A stretch of 64,000 nucleotides of DNA from JALYXV01 sp963791545 (GTDB taxonomy: Bacteria; Actinomycetota; Acidimicrobiia; Acidimicrobiales; Palsa-688): NCBI GenBank assembly GCA_963791545.1, contig CAWBSR010000002.1:1-64000 (forward strand). Direction: 5' to 3'. A program made the translations under genes and the position numbers. Positions within the stretch are counted from its first letter, which is position 1; each line of letters opens with the position of its first letter. Below the pieces are notes generated by a model. It had not been told where the DNA came from and ran no database searches. It saw only the letters and a program-made list of their open reading frames with translations. This document shows positions 27,077 through 36,055 of this stretch, in pieces.

Positions 27077-27607
27077 GTGGTCGTGGTCCTGCTGATCCTC
27101 CTGGCGATACCCCTGTTGCGGGCCACCAAGGGGACGTCTGGCACCGCTGGCGGGGCGGCGGTTGGTCGCGCGGCGCCGTTGTTTGTGAGCACCGACCTGT
27201 CGGGCCGGGAGGTGGCACTGGCCTCCTACCGGGGCCGCCGGGTCGTACTGAACTTCTGGGCGTCGTGGTGTGTCCCCTGCCGGGCCGAGTTCCCGGTCCT
27301 CAAGGAGCTGCAAACGCGCCATCCCGACGTGGTCGTGTTGGGGGTGGTGTTCGAGGACGTCAGTAGCGCCGCGGGCGGGTTCATGCAGGCCCAGGGGGCG
27401 ACGTGGCCGGCGGTCCAGGATCCCCGCGCCCAGATCTCCAACGCCTATGCGGTGTACGCCAAGCCGGGGATCCCGGTGTCCATCCTGATCGACGCAAGCG
27501 GCCGGATCCGGCGGCGCCAATACGGGGCTCTCGGCGACCAGGCGGCCGCCGACGCATTCGTCGACCTGGGCGACCGCGGCTCTCCGGTGGCCCAACGGCG
27601 CCCCTAA
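27077..27607 (+). CDS. TlpA/ResA-type thioredoxin-like protein
   Basis: About 176 residues. A hydrophobic N-terminal anchor is followed by a thioredoxin fold with the redox motif WASWCVPCRAEFP and the cis-proline region KPGIPVSILID. Such proteins reduce cysteines of the CuA site or cytochrome c apo-forms outside the membrane, fitting its place after ctaG. The start is uncertain: the GTG at 27077 would cut into the anchor, while the frame runs on upstream without ATG, GTG or TTG to the ctaG stop, including basic residues that look like a normal N-terminus. Confidence 0.85.
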   Translation: MVVVLLILLAIPLLRATKGTSGTAGGAAVGRAAPLFVSTDLSGREVALASYRGRRVVLNFWASWCVPCRAEFPVLKELQTRHPDVVVLGVVFEDVSSAAGGFMQAQGATWPAVQDPRAQISNAYAVYAKPGIPVSILIDASGRIRRRQYGALGDQAAADAFVDLGDRGSPVAQRRP

Positions 27608-27678
27608 AGCGGGGTGACGCAGGAGAGCGGCGGGCGACGAGCGGGTTGGCGCGACGTCAAAGCCTCGCGATATCCGGG

Positions 27679-29604
27679 CTACTCCCAGCGGAACGTGAGC
27701 GCCGCCGCGACCGGGGCGGCCACCGCCCACACCGCCAACACGACCCATGCCCGTCCCGGGACGTGGCCGGCCGCCGTCAGGGTCCCATGCAGGGCGTCGG
27801 ATAAGGCGGCGGCCGGCAGGGCCCGCGACACGGCCCGGAGGGGACCGGGCAGCTTGTCGAGGGGGAACACCATTCCGCCCAGCAGCAGCAGCACCAGGTA
27901 AAGGCCGTTGGCGGCGGCCAGGGTGAGCTCGGCCCGCAGGGTGCCGGCCATCAACAGGCCCAGCCCCGCGAAGCCGATGGTGGCGAGGAGCGCCGCCAGG
28001 GCGGCCAGGATGGCGTTGCCCTGCGGGGACCAACCAAGAGCCACCGCGGCGCCGACGAGGATCGCGGCCTGGATGACCTCGAGCGCCACGATGGCCGATG
28101 TCTTGGCGGCCAGCAGGGCGGGCCGGCCCAGGGGCGTGGAGCCCAGGCGTTTCAGGACTCCGGACTGCCGTTCGAACCCGGTGGCGATGCCGAGGCTCAC
28201 CATGGCGGTGGACATGACCGCCAGCGCCAGGATGCCCGGCGCCAGGAAGGCCACCGCGTCGGTGACGCCCGCCGGTTTGGGCAGCACGTCGACGAGCGAG
28301 AAGAAGACCAGAAGACCCACCGGGATACCGAGGGTCAAAAGGACGGACTCCCCCCGGCGCAGGGTCATCGACAGCTCTGCCTGGGTCTGGGCCCGCCACG
28401 CCTTCATGTCCTGCCCTCGGGGGCCGAGCCGGGATCGGTGGGCGCCGCCCGATCGGCGGGCGCCGCCGGATCGGCGGGCCGGCGCGATGGGTTCGGTAGC
28501 CCCCTGGCCCCGGCCCCCCGCTCCGACCCGCCGCCGCCGCCGCACCCCATCGGGCCCGACGCTGCCGGGCCCACCCAGGGCGGCCGCCGGGGCCCCGGCA
28601 ATTGCGCCGGCGCCAGCGGGCTCCTCGGTCGGCGGCGGCACCGGCGCCGGCACCGGCGCCGGCGCAGGGGGCGGCGGGGTCGTCCCGTTGTCGCCATCGG
28701 AGGAGGTGGTGAGGCGAAGAAAAACGTCCTCGAGCCGCTCCCTGCCCACCCGCAGGTCGGCCAGGGCCACGTCCCGTTCCGCCAGCCAGTTGGTCACGGC
28801 GGCAATGGTCCTGGGCCTGCCCTCGGCGTACACCCGGTATTCGCCCGGTCGCTCCTCGTCCACGGCCGCTCCTATGGCTGCACCTAGGGCGACTGTGTCC
28901 AGACCTGGGGGGGCGCCGAAGCGGATCTCTTTCCCCCCGTTCTTGGTCATCAGCTCCGACGGCGCCCCGTCGGCCACGATGTTGCCGTGGTCCAGGATGA
29001 TGATGCGGTCGGCGAGCCGTTCCGCCTCCGCCATCTCGTGGGTGGTCAGCAGCACGCAGGTCCCCGCCGACCGCAGATCGCGGATGACCTCGCGGATGGC
29101 GAGGCGGCCCTGAGGGTCGACCCCCGCGGTGGGCTCGTCGAGGAACGCCACCCACGGCCGGCCGACCAGGGCCAAAGCCAGCGAGAGGCGCTGCTGCTCG
29201 CCGCCTGACAGCCGCCGCCACGGCGTCGTGGCCGCCGAGACCAGGCCCACCCGGTAGAGCAGCCCCTCGGGTTCCTCGGACTCGTCGTAGTAGTGGGCGA
29301 ACAGGCGGATAGCCTCCCGGGGCGTCATGGAGGTGTAGACGCCTCCCTTTTGGAGCATGACGCCGATCCGCTTGGTCAGCGCCCGGTGGTCACCGATGGG
29401 GTCCAGCCCCAGCACCCGGACCTTGCCCACCGTCGGGCGGCGGTAACCCTCCAAGGTCTCGATGGTGCTGGTCTTGCCGGCCCCGTTGGGGCCGAGCAGG
29501 GCCACGACCTGGCCCGCCCGGGCCTCGAAGCTGATGCGGTTCACGGCGATTGTCGCCCGATAGCGCACCACCAGGTCGTGAACCTCGATGGCGGGTCCCG
29601 GCAC
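27679..29604 (-). CDS. ABC-2 type exporter: ATPase and permease fused
   Basis: A 641-residue fusion. Residues 1 to about 300 are an ABC ATPase (Walker A GPNGAGKTST, signature LSGGEQQRLSLA, Walker B VAFLDEPTAGVD), of the drug/daunorubicin-resistance subtype. A Pro/Ala then Arg/Gly-rich linker of about 100 residues leads to an ABC-2 permease (from about residue 402) with six helices (RRGESVLLTLGIPVGLLVF, and a late GGMVFPLDKLPGPL). A second start at 28407 (MKAWRAQ) could give a separate permease, so the linker might be a real junction or an overlap of two ancestral genes. The substrate is unknown. It is convergent with the TlpA gene. Confidence 0.85.
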   Translation of the reverse strand: MPGPAIEVHDLVVRYRATIAVNRISFEARAGQVVALLGPNGAGKTSTIETLEGYRRPTVGKVRVLGLDPIGDHRALTKRIGVMLQKGGVYTSMTPREAIRLFAHYYDESEEPEGLLYRVGLVSAATTPWRRLSGGEQQRLSLALALVGRPWVAFLDEPTAGVDPQGRLAIREVIRDLRSAGTCVLLTTHEMAEAERLADRIIILDHGNIVADGAPSELMTKNGGKEIRFGAPPGLDTVALGAAIGAAVDEERPGEYRVYAEGRPRTIAAVTNWLAERDVALADLRVGRERLEDVFLRLTTSSDGDNGTTPPPPAPAPVPAPVPPPTEEPAGAGAIAGAPAAALGGPGSVGPDGVRRRRRVGAGGRGQGATEPIAPARRSGGARRSGGAHRSRLGPRGQDMKAWRAQTQAELSMTLRRGESVLLTLGIPVGLLVFFSLVDVLPKPAGVTDAVAFLAPGILALAVMSTAMVSLGIATGFERQSGVLKRLGSTPLGRPALLAAKTSAIVALEVIQAAILVGAAVALGWSPQGNAILAALAALLATIGFAGLGLLMAGTLRAELTLAAANGLYLVLLLLGGMVFPLDKLPGPLRAVSRALPAAALSDALHGTLTAAGHVPGRAWVVLAVWAVAAPVAAALTFRWE

Positions 29605-29683
29605 GCCGGCGACAGTACCGTGCCGGCTGGGCCGGCCGAGAAGGGACGAGGGCCGCCGCGCCCTCCGGTACCTTCATTGGACG

Positions 29684-31009
29684 ATGATTGACGTCCGCCG
29701 CCTCCGTGACGACCTGGATGCAGTGCGCCGGGCCATGCGGCGCCGGGGCATCGACCTGACCGAAGTCGATGGGGCCGCCGTCCTGTACTCCCGGCAGCTC
29801 CAGCTCGGAGCCCAGCGGGACGCCTTGCGGGGCCGGAAGAACGCCATCTCCAAAGAGATCGGCGCCGCCCGGCGGGCCGGCGAGGTGGGTCGGGCCTTCT
29901 CTCTCACCGCCGAGAGCAACACCATCGCCGAGGAGCTCGACGGGCTCGAGGCCTCGACCGGCGCCGTCACTAGGGAGCTTCAGGAACTGCTGCTGCGCAT
30001 CCCGAACCTGCCCGACGACGATGCCCCCGACGGCGAGTCCGAAGCCGACAACCCGGTCCTCAGGACCGTCGGCTTCGAAGGAGGCGGCGGGTCGGAGGCA
30101 ACATCGCCCACCGCAGCCGAGCGGTACCAGCCCCACCAGCGGGTCCCGCACTGGGAGATCGGCGCCGCCCTCGGGATCCTGGACCTGGAACGGGGGGCCA
30201 AGATCTCGGGCTCCATGTTCCCCGTGTTCCGGGGTCCGGGCGCCACCCTGGCCAGAGCGTTGTGCCAGCTGGCCCTCGACCGCAACGCCGACGCCTACGA
30301 AGAGATCCGGCCGCCCACCCTGGTGCGCACCGAGACGCTGCAGGCGACCGGGCAGCTGCCCAAGTTCGCCGACGACGCCTACCGGGTCGAGCACGACGAC
30401 TTGTGGCTCATCCCCACCGCCGAGGTGCCGTTGACGTCGCTACGCCGCAACGAGATCCTGGACGAGGCGGAGTTGCCACTGCGGCTCATGGGGTGCACGC
30501 CGTGCTACCGGCGCGAGGCGGGCAGCGCAGGGCGCGACACTCGGGGTCTGCTGCGGGTCCACGAGTTCGACAAGGTCGAGATCCTGGCCATCACCACCGC
30601 TGAACAGGCGCCCGCCCTGCACGCGGAGCTCCTCCATCGGGCCGAGGGGACCATCGCCGCCCTGGGACTGCCGTACCGCATCGTCGACATCTCGGCAGGG
30701 GACCTGGGCCAGTCGCACGCCCGGAGCTTCGACATCGAGGTGTACGCCCCGGGCTGCGGCATGTGGCTCGAGGTTTCGTCGGTGTCGTGGTTCAGCGACT
30801 ACCAGGCCCGCCGGGCCAACATCCGGTACCGGCCCCGGGGGGGCGGCCAGACAATCATGTGCCACACCTTGAACGGTTCCGCGCTGGCCGTTCCCCGGGT
30901 GTGGGCGGCCCTGGTCGAGCAGGGCCGCCAGGCGGACGGCTCGGTGGCGCTGCCCGAGGTGCTGCACCCGTACTTGAGGGGGGCCACCTCCATTCCCGCC
31001 CGGTCGTAG
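29684..31009 (+). CDS. serS: Seryl-tRNA synthetase
   Basis: A 441-residue class II synthetase that charges tRNA-Ser. The N-terminal coiled-coil arm begins MIDVRRLRDDLDAVRRAMRR, and the three class II motifs are seen: motif 1 with PVFRGPGATLARALCQLALD, motif 2 with CTPCYRREAGSAGRDTRGLLR and HEFDKVE, motif 3 with HTLNGSALAVPRVWAALVE. The serine-binding loop IPTAEVPL is present. The ATG at 29684 is the family-like start. No T-box leader is visible. Confidence 0.97.
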   Translation: MIDVRRLRDDLDAVRRAMRRRGIDLTEVDGAAVLYSRQLQLGAQRDALRGRKNAISKEIGAARRAGEVGRAFSLTAESNTIAEELDGLEASTGAVTRELQELLLRIPNLPDDDAPDGESEADNPVLRTVGFEGGGGSEATSPTAAERYQPHQRVPHWEIGAALGILDLERGAKISGSMFPVFRGPGATLARALCQLALDRNADAYEEIRPPTLVRTETLQATGQLPKFADDAYRVEHDDLWLIPTAEVPLTSLRRNEILDEAELPLRLMGCTPCYRREAGSAGRDTRGLLRVHEFDKVEILAITTAEQAPALHAELLHRAEGTIAALGLPYRIVDISAGDLGQSHARSFDIEVYAPGCGMWLEVSSVSWFSDYQARRANIRYRPRGGGQTIMCHTLNGSALAVPRVWAALVEQGRQADGSVALPEVLHPYLRGATSIPARS

Positions 31010-31085
31010 CCGCGAGCTGCGAGCTGCGAGCGGCGAGCGGCGGGCGGCGGGCGGCGGGCTGCGGGCGGCGAGCTGCGGGCGGTGG
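31010..31085. repeat. GC-rich simple repeat
   Basis: A run of imperfect 6-9-base units of the type GCGAGCTGC, GCGAGCGGC and GCGGGCGGC just after serS, before the next gene. It is not coding and may act as a transcription stop; no clean hairpin with a T tract is present. Confidence 0.6.
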
Positions 31086-31136
31086 GGCGGCGGCCGACAT
31101 CGGGGCGCCCCCTTGAGTTTTAGCCCCAGGCGGCTG

Positions 31137-32297
31137 CTACAGCCGCAGCGGTGAGGCCTCGAGGCCCACGCCGGCCTCGTCGTCGACCGACCGGCGCAGG
31201 GCGGCGTGCAGCGACTCGGGGGTCAGCACGCCCACGAAGCGCTCCCCGTCCAGCACCGCCACCCACCCCGCGTCGTGTTGGAGCATCTCGCTGAACGCCT
31301 GCTTCAACGTCGCCCCGAGCGGGACCCACGCCTCCATCCGGTGGGTCCGGTCGCCGACCGTGCCACCGCCTCCGCCTCCGCCATCGTCGCCGGAGGTCCG
31401 GTCCCGGCCGATCCACCCCCGCAACCGCTCCTCGGCATCCACCACGACGGCCCATTTGCTGGCGGCCACGTCCATGATCCGGCGGGCGTCGTCCAGGTGG
31501 TCCGAGACGTGCACCAGCGGCGGCTTGTCGAGATCCGCGATGTCAATGGCGGTCACCGTCAACCGCCGCAGGCCTCGGTCGGACCCGACGAAGTCGGCCA
31601 CGAACGGGGTGGCCGGGTTGCCGAGGATCTTGGCCGGGGTGTCGTACTGCTGCAGGTGTCCCCCCTGGGCCAGGATGGCGATGCGGTCGCCCATGCGCAC
31701 CGCCTCCTCGATGTCGTGGGTGACGAACACAATGGTCTTGCGTACCTCGCTCTGCAGCCGCAGGAACTCGACCTGGAGGCGGTCCCGGGTGATGGGGTCG
31801 ATGGCCCCGAACGGCTCGTCCATCAGCAGCACCGGCGGGTCCGCGGCCAGCGCCCGGGCCACCCCGGCCCGCTGGCGCTGGCCCCCGGACAGCTCCGAGG
31901 GATACCGGCGAGCGAACGTGGCGGGCGGGAGCCCCACCAGCTCCAGCAGCTCGTTCACCCGGGTGTTGACACGGGAACGGTCCCACCCGAGCAGCCGGGG
32001 CACGGTGGCCACGTTGTCGGCGATGGTCAGGTGGGGGAACAAGCCCACCTGCTGGATCACGTACCCGATGTGCCGGCGCAGGTCGACCGCCGACTGGCTC
32101 ATGATGTCGGTCCCGTTGACCGTGATGGTGCCCGACGTGGGCTCGATCAGCCGGTTGACCATCTTCATGGTCGTGGTCTTGCCACAGCCGGACGGCCCCA
32201 CGAGGACGCACAGCTCGCCCTCCTCGATCGACATCGACAGATTGTCGACCGCTACCTCGTTGCCATACCGCTTGGTGACCGACTCCAGCCGGATCAT
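31137..32297 (-). CDS. Osmoprotectant ABC transporter ATPase with CBS domains
   Basis: A 386-residue ATPase of the OpuCA/ProV type for quaternary amines (glycine betaine, choline, carnitine). Walker A is GPSGCGKTTT, the signature LSGGQRQRAGVA, and the D-loop LMDEPFGAIDP. A CBS pair follows (from about 265: LVHVSDHLDDARRIMDVA..., FSEMLQHDAGWVAVLDGERFVGVL), with a poly-Gly insert between. CBS domains in this family sense ionic strength or nucleotides. It is divergent from two permease genes that complete the system. Confidence 0.92.
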   Translation of the reverse strand: MIRLESVTKRYGNEVAVDNLSMSIEEGELCVLVGPSGCGKTTTMKMVNRLIEPTSGTITVNGTDIMSQSAVDLRRHIGYVIQQVGLFPHLTIADNVATVPRLLGWDRSRVNTRVNELLELVGLPPATFARRYPSELSGGQRQRAGVARALAADPPVLLMDEPFGAIDPITRDRLQVEFLRLQSEVRKTIVFVTHDIEEAVRMGDRIAILAQGGHLQQYDTPAKILGNPATPFVADFVGSDRGLRRLTVTAIDIADLDKPPLVHVSDHLDDARRIMDVAASKWAVVVDAEERLRGWIGRDRTSGDDGGGGGGGTVGDRTHRMEAWVPLGATLKQAFSEMLQHDAGWVAVLDGERFVGVLTPESLHAALRRSVDDEAGVGLEASPLRL

Positions 32298-32345
32298 TCG
32301 AGCAACGGTACCGGTTCGCCCGCACCGCCGCTACGCTCGTCGCCC

Positions 32346-33038
32346 ATGTCGGGCCTGGCCCTTCGGGTCCCCAGCACGCTCGCCTCCTCCCAACCCTGGG
32401 TCGACTGGCACTGGGTCCACCGCCATCTCGGGGTCATCCGCCATGACGTCTGGGTACACACCTTCCTCACGCTGCTGGCAGTGGGCCTCGGCCTCGTCAT
32501 TGCCGTTCCCCTCGCCATCCTCGCCTACCGCAAGCACTGGACCGAGGCGCCCATCCTCGGCGTCACCGGCGCCGTCTATACCGTCCCCTCGCTGGCCCTG
32601 CTCGGCTTCCTCGTCCCCATCACCGGCCTCGGCACCACCACCGCCGAGATCGCCCTGGTCGGCTATACCCTCCTGATCCTGGTCCGCAACGTGCTGACGG
32701 GGCTGAGCTCGGTACCCGCCGATATCCGGGAGGCGGCCCGGGGCATGGGGTTCACCCCGACCCGCCAGCTGCTCCGAGTCGAGCTCCCCCTCGCGGTCCC
32801 CTCGATCATGGCGGGGCTGCGCATCGCAACGGTCACCACCATCGGCCTGGTCACCGTCACCGCCCTCATCGGTGCCGGCGGGCTCGGTCAGCTGATCAAC
32901 GACGGCCTCAACCAGGACTTCCGCACCCTGACGGTGGTCGGCGCCGGCGGCTCGGTGGCCCTGGCGGTCGTCGCCGACACGCTGCTGGTGGGCGTGGAGC
33001 GACTGGTCACGCCCTGGTCCCGGCGGGGGCGGGCATGA
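32346..33038 (+). CDS. Osmoprotectant ABC transporter permease (first)
   Basis: A 230-residue BPD-type inner-membrane permease of the OpuCB/OpuCD family, with about five or six helices. Landmarks are YTVPSLALLGFLVPITGLG and the ATPase-contact EAA-like loop REAARGMGFTPTRQLLRVELPLAVPSIMAGLR, then the late TALIGAGGLGQLI. The ATG is at 32346; its stop overlaps the next permease start (ATGA). It pairs with the second permease and the divergent ATPase. Confidence 0.92.
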   Translation: MSGLALRVPSTLASSQPWVDWHWVHRHLGVIRHDVWVHTFLTLLAVGLGLVIAVPLAILAYRKHWTEAPILGVTGAVYTVPSLALLGFLVPITGLGTTTAEIALVGYTLLILVRNVLTGLSSVPADIREAARGMGFTPTRQLLRVELPLAVPSIMAGLRIATVTTIGLVTVTALIGAGGLGQLINDGLNQDFRTLTVVGAGGSVALAVVADTLLVGVERLVTPWSRRGRA

Positions 33039-33793
33039 ACTTCGAAGTCAAGGTCTTTCACTGGTTCACCGCCGCCAGCCACTGGCGGGGCAGCAACGGC
33101 ATCCCCCACCGGGTGTCCGAGCACCTGAGCATCGCGGGCGTCTCCGTCGTCGCCGCCCTCGTCGTCGCGCTACCGCTGGCGCTGTGGCTGGGCCATCTGG
33201 GCAAGGGCGGGTTCGCCGCCATCAGCATCACCAACGCAGGCCGGGCCATCCCCTCCTTTGCCCTCCTCGTGATCGGCTTCGAGATCTTCGGCCTCGGCGC
33301 CACCCCGGTGTTCCTGGCCCTCTTCGCCCTGTCGGTGCCACCCATCGTGACCAACACCTACACCGCCATCCGGGGCGTCGACCCCGACGTCAAGCAGGCC
33401 GCGGTCGGCATGGGAATGACCGGTTGGCAGGTCCTGACCGGCGTCGAGATCCCCAACGCCATCCCCCTTATCTTCGCGGGCATCCGGACGGCGGGCGTCC
33501 AGGCAGTGGCGACCGCAACCCTGGGGGCGGTCGTGGCGTGGGGTGGCGTGGGGCGCTACATCGTCGATGGCATCGCCCAGCAGGACCACGTCCAGGTAGT
33601 GGCGGGCGCCCTGATCGTGGCCGTCTTGTCGTTCGTGGCGGAAATCGGCCTGGCGACCCTCCAGCGGACGGCAACCCCGAAAGGCCTGCGGGCGACGGCC
33701 GACGCCCATCGGTGGCTCTCCCATTTGCCCGGCGCCGCGTCCACCAGCGCCAACGCCGCCGTTACCGCCGGACCCGCGGCGGTGAATGCGTAA
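33035..33793 (+). CDS. Osmoprotectant ABC transporter permease (second)
   Basis: A 252-residue permease homologous to the previous one. Landmarks are NAGRAIPSFALLVIGFEIFG, the coupling loop KQAAVGMGMTGWQVLTGVEIPNA, and ATLGAVVAWGGVGRYIVDGI. A hydrophilic Ala-rich tail ends the protein. The start overlaps the first permease, so the two are translationally coupled. The binding protein gene follows after 67 bases. Confidence 0.92.
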   Translation: MNFEVKVFHWFTAASHWRGSNGIPHRVSEHLSIAGVSVVAALVVALPLALWLGHLGKGGFAAISITNAGRAIPSFALLVIGFEIFGLGATPVFLALFALSVPPIVTNTYTAIRGVDPDVKQAAVGMGMTGWQVLTGVEIPNAIPLIFAGIRTAGVQAVATATLGAVVAWGGVGRYIVDGIAQQDHVQVVAGALIVAVLSFVAEIGLATLQRTATPKGLRATADAHRWLSHLPGAASTSANAAVTAGPAAVNA

Positions 33794-33860
33794 GGGGCAT
33801 GATGGTGCGGCTGGGATAGTCCCGGCGCGGAGACGGACAAGTCAACTAGGAGAATGACCC

Positions 33861-34841
33861 ATGCGGTTTCACCGTGTAGGAGCGACCGGGGCGACCCTGC
33901 TCGCCGTAGCCATGCTGGCTGCGGCCTGCAGCTCGGGTGGTAGCTCCACGACGACCACTTCCACCACCGGTGGCGGCACCGGTACCACCAAGGCGGGGAC
34001 CCAACTCGCCGGCCAATTGGTCCTCGGCGGGCCCCCCGAGTGCGCCACCCGCCAGACCTGCCTGCTGGGCCTGCAGTCGGTATACGGGCTCCACTTCAAG
34101 GACTTCAAGTCCTTGGATGCCGGCGGTCCGCTGACGGTTTCCGCGCTTTCGAACGGCCAGATCCAGGTAGCTCGGCTCTTCTCGTCCGACCCCTCGATCA
34201 AGACGAAGGGTTTCGTGGTCCTCGACGATGACAAGCACTTCCAGTTAGCCGGAAACATCGACCCCGTGATCCGCACTTCCAAGGCCACCCCTGAGGTGAC
34301 GTCGATACTCAACTCGGTCTCGGCCGCACTCTCCCAGTCCGACCTGATCAGCATCGATGACGCCATCCAGAACAACCATGCCGATCCCAGTGATCAGGCC
34401 AAGTCGTTCCTCCAGTCGAAGGGCCTGCTCAAGGGCGCTAAGCCGGGCGCCAAGGAGTCCCTCACCGTCGGGTCCGCCAACTTCTCCGAGAGCGTGGCGC
34501 TGGCCGACATGTACGGCGGCGCCTTGAAGGACGCTGGTTACTCGGTGTCGTACAAGCTCAACCTGGGGGCCCGGGAGGTCATCGAGCCCGCCCTGGAGAG
34601 CGGTCAACTGGACCTGATCCCCGAGTACGTGGGCAACTACCTCAACTTCATCGACAAGGCGGTGACGGGCGGGCTGAGCGTGGACGAGACGGCCACCAAG
34701 CTGAACAGCCAGATCTCCTCCAAAGGCCTGCAGGTCCTCACGCCGTCGGGCGCCTCCGACGCTGACTCCATCGCGGTCACCAAGGCCACGGCCGACAAGT
34801 ACGGCTTGACCAAGATTTCCGATCTCGGCAAAAACGCCTAA
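33861..34841 (+). CDS. Osmoprotectant-binding lipoprotein with permuted lobes
   Basis: A 326-residue substrate-binding lipoprotein of the OpuAC/ProX type; the lipobox is LAAAC at about residue 23. The halves appear in reversed order. Residues about 50-180 contain what normally ends the family (LVLGGPPECATRQTCLLGLQ, LDAGGPLTVSAL, GFVVLDDDKHFQLAGNIDPV), and residues about 190-326 contain what normally begins it (SLTVGSANFSESVALADMYG, LNLGAREVIEPALESG, LIPEYVGNYLNF, ending GLTKISDLGKNA). The two lobes are joined by a short linker KGAKPGAKES. A circular permutation is the plain reading; comparable domain dislocations are known in this family. Confidence 0.88.
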   Translation: MRFHRVGATGATLLAVAMLAAACSSGGSSTTTTSTTGGGTGTTKAGTQLAGQLVLGGPPECATRQTCLLGLQSVYGLHFKDFKSLDAGGPLTVSALSNGQIQVARLFSSDPSIKTKGFVVLDDDKHFQLAGNIDPVIRTSKATPEVTSILNSVSAALSQSDLISIDDAIQNNHADPSDQAKSFLQSKGLLKGAKPGAKESLTVGSANFSESVALADMYGGALKDAGYSVSYKLNLGAREVIEPALESGQLDLIPEYVGNYLNFIDKAVTGGLSVDETATKLNSQISSKGLQVLTPSGASDADSIAVTKATADKYGLTKISDLGKNA

Positions 34842-34854
34842 AGGCGGGGGAAAA

Positions 34855-34890
34855 GGGGGAGCCGGTCGCGTCGCGGCCGGCTCACCCCCC
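34855..34890 (+). terminator. Hairpin after the osmoprotectant-binding protein
   Basis: GGGGGAGCCGGTCGCG pairs with CGCGGCCGGCTCACCCC after the stop at 34841 with one wobble and one bulge, giving a strong GC stem with a minimal loop. No T tract follows. Confidence 0.55.
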
Positions 34891-34953
34891 TCAAGCCCGA
34901 ATGCGGCGTGAGCACCCGGGTGAACGCGCCCAGCCCCACCATGGTCCCGATCC

Positions 34954-35346
34954 TCAGCGGCTGATCCGGACCCAGACCATTTTCCCCACCCCGCCTTTCA
35001 CGTCGACGACCCCCCATTCGTTGGCGAGGGCATCGACGAGCACCAAGCCCCGTCCACAGGTGCTGGTGCCCGACGGCGGCGCCCGGTCGGGTCGGGCGGG
35101 GGCCTCGTCGGTGACCTCGAGCCAGATATTGGTGGCGTCGATCACCAGCCGCACCTCGACATCAGTCTGGGCGTGGACGACCGCGTTGGTAACCAGTTCG
35201 CTGGTGCACAGGCCCAGCCGCTCCGCCAGCGCCGGCTCGTCCATCTCGGCGCCCAAGCCTGTCGCCACGAACTCCCGGGCCCGCCGGGCGCTGGTCAGCG
35301 ACGGCGGGAAATTGGCCGTTAGGGAATGGTGGGTGAGGGGAATCAT
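34954..35346 (-). CDS. Anti-sigma regulatory factor-type ATP-binding protein
   Basis: A 130-residue GHKL/HATPase-fold protein of the RsbW/SpoIIAB type. Seen are the N-box-like LGLCTSELVTNAVVHAQ, the G1-like LEVTDEAP, and a G2-like GRGLVLVDALANEWG. Such proteins bind and phosphorylate anti-anti-sigma factors or sequester sigma factors. No cognate sigma factor is adjacent. It is convergent with the osmoprotectant operon and divergent from the phosphatase gene. Confidence 0.85.
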   Translation of the reverse strand: MIPLTHHSLTANFPPSLTSARRAREFVATGLGAEMDEPALAERLGLCTSELVTNAVVHAQTDVEVRLVIDATNIWLEVTDEAPARPDRAPPSGTSTCGRGLVLVDALANEWGVVDVKGGVGKMVWVRISR

Positions 35347-35443
35347 GGGGGGTGGGGGAGCCGCCGCGTTCTCGACAGACTCTGGCTATTTCTGAATTTG
35401 CCCAATTCACCCCCCTGCGCAAACACGTGATACTGGGCGGGTT

Positions 35444-36013
35444 ATGGAACGTCCCCTCGCAGTCGTGATCCGTCACGGTGAGACCGCCTGGAGCGCCACC
35501 GGCCGCCACACCGGACGCAGCGATATTCCCCTCACTGTCACCGGCGAGGCCCAGGCCGAGCGGCTGCGGGCGCGGGTGGCGGGGCGGCAGTTCGACCTGG
35601 TGCTGTGCAGCCCCCTGATCCGGGCCCAGCGCACCGCAGAACTGGCCGGCCTGACACCCTTTGAGCTGGAGCCGGACCTGGTGGAATGGGATTACGGCGA
35701 CTTCGAAGGGCTCACCACCGACGAGATCCGCGCCGACATTCCCGGGTGGACGATCTGGAATGGCCCGTGGGTGGGGGGCGAGACGATCGACGAGGTGGCC
35801 GAGCGGGCCGACCGGGTGATCGCCCGGGTCCGAGGCCTGGCGGACGGGGCGGTGGCGGCCCTGGTCGGCCACGGCCACATCCTGCGGGTGCTGGCGGGCC
35901 GCTGGATAGAGGGCCCCCCCTCAATGGGGCGCTCATTGGCCTTGGAGACGGGCACCATCAGCGAGTTGGGCTGGGAACACGAGCCCCCCGTGGTCCGCCG
36001 CTGGAACGCCTGA
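35444..36013 (+). CDS. Histidine phosphatase family protein
   Basis: A 189-residue histidine phosphatase (phosphoglycerate-mutase-like fold). The catalytic RHG is in VIRHGETAWS, the second basic motif in SPLIRAQRTAE, the acid in EWDYGDFEG, and the second histidine in LVGHGHILRVL. The physiological phosphoester is unknown. A second, longer relative is encoded near 42 kb. Confidence 0.9.
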   Translation: MERPLAVVIRHGETAWSATGRHTGRSDIPLTVTGEAQAERLRARVAGRQFDLVLCSPLIRAQRTAELAGLTPFELEPDLVEWDYGDFEGLTTDEIRADIPGWTIWNGPWVGGETIDEVAERADRVIARVRGLADGAVAALVGHGHILRVLAGRWIEGPPSMGRSLALETGTISELGWEHEPPVVRRWNA

Positions 36014-36055
36014 CGGACCGTAACGGCGGCATTGGGGCACGATGGGGGGCCAGCC

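Noticed and set aside
27017..29221. Open frame of 734 codons on the minus strand
   Set aside because: Overlaps tlpA and the ABC exporter in other frames and lacks any domain.
29600..29683. T-box leader before serS
   Set aside because: Only about 80 bases separate it from the ABC gene; no specifier-loop or terminator/antiterminator pair was seen.
31010..31090. CRISPR-like repeats
   Set aside because: Units of 6-9 bases without spacers of constant length; a simple GC repeat.
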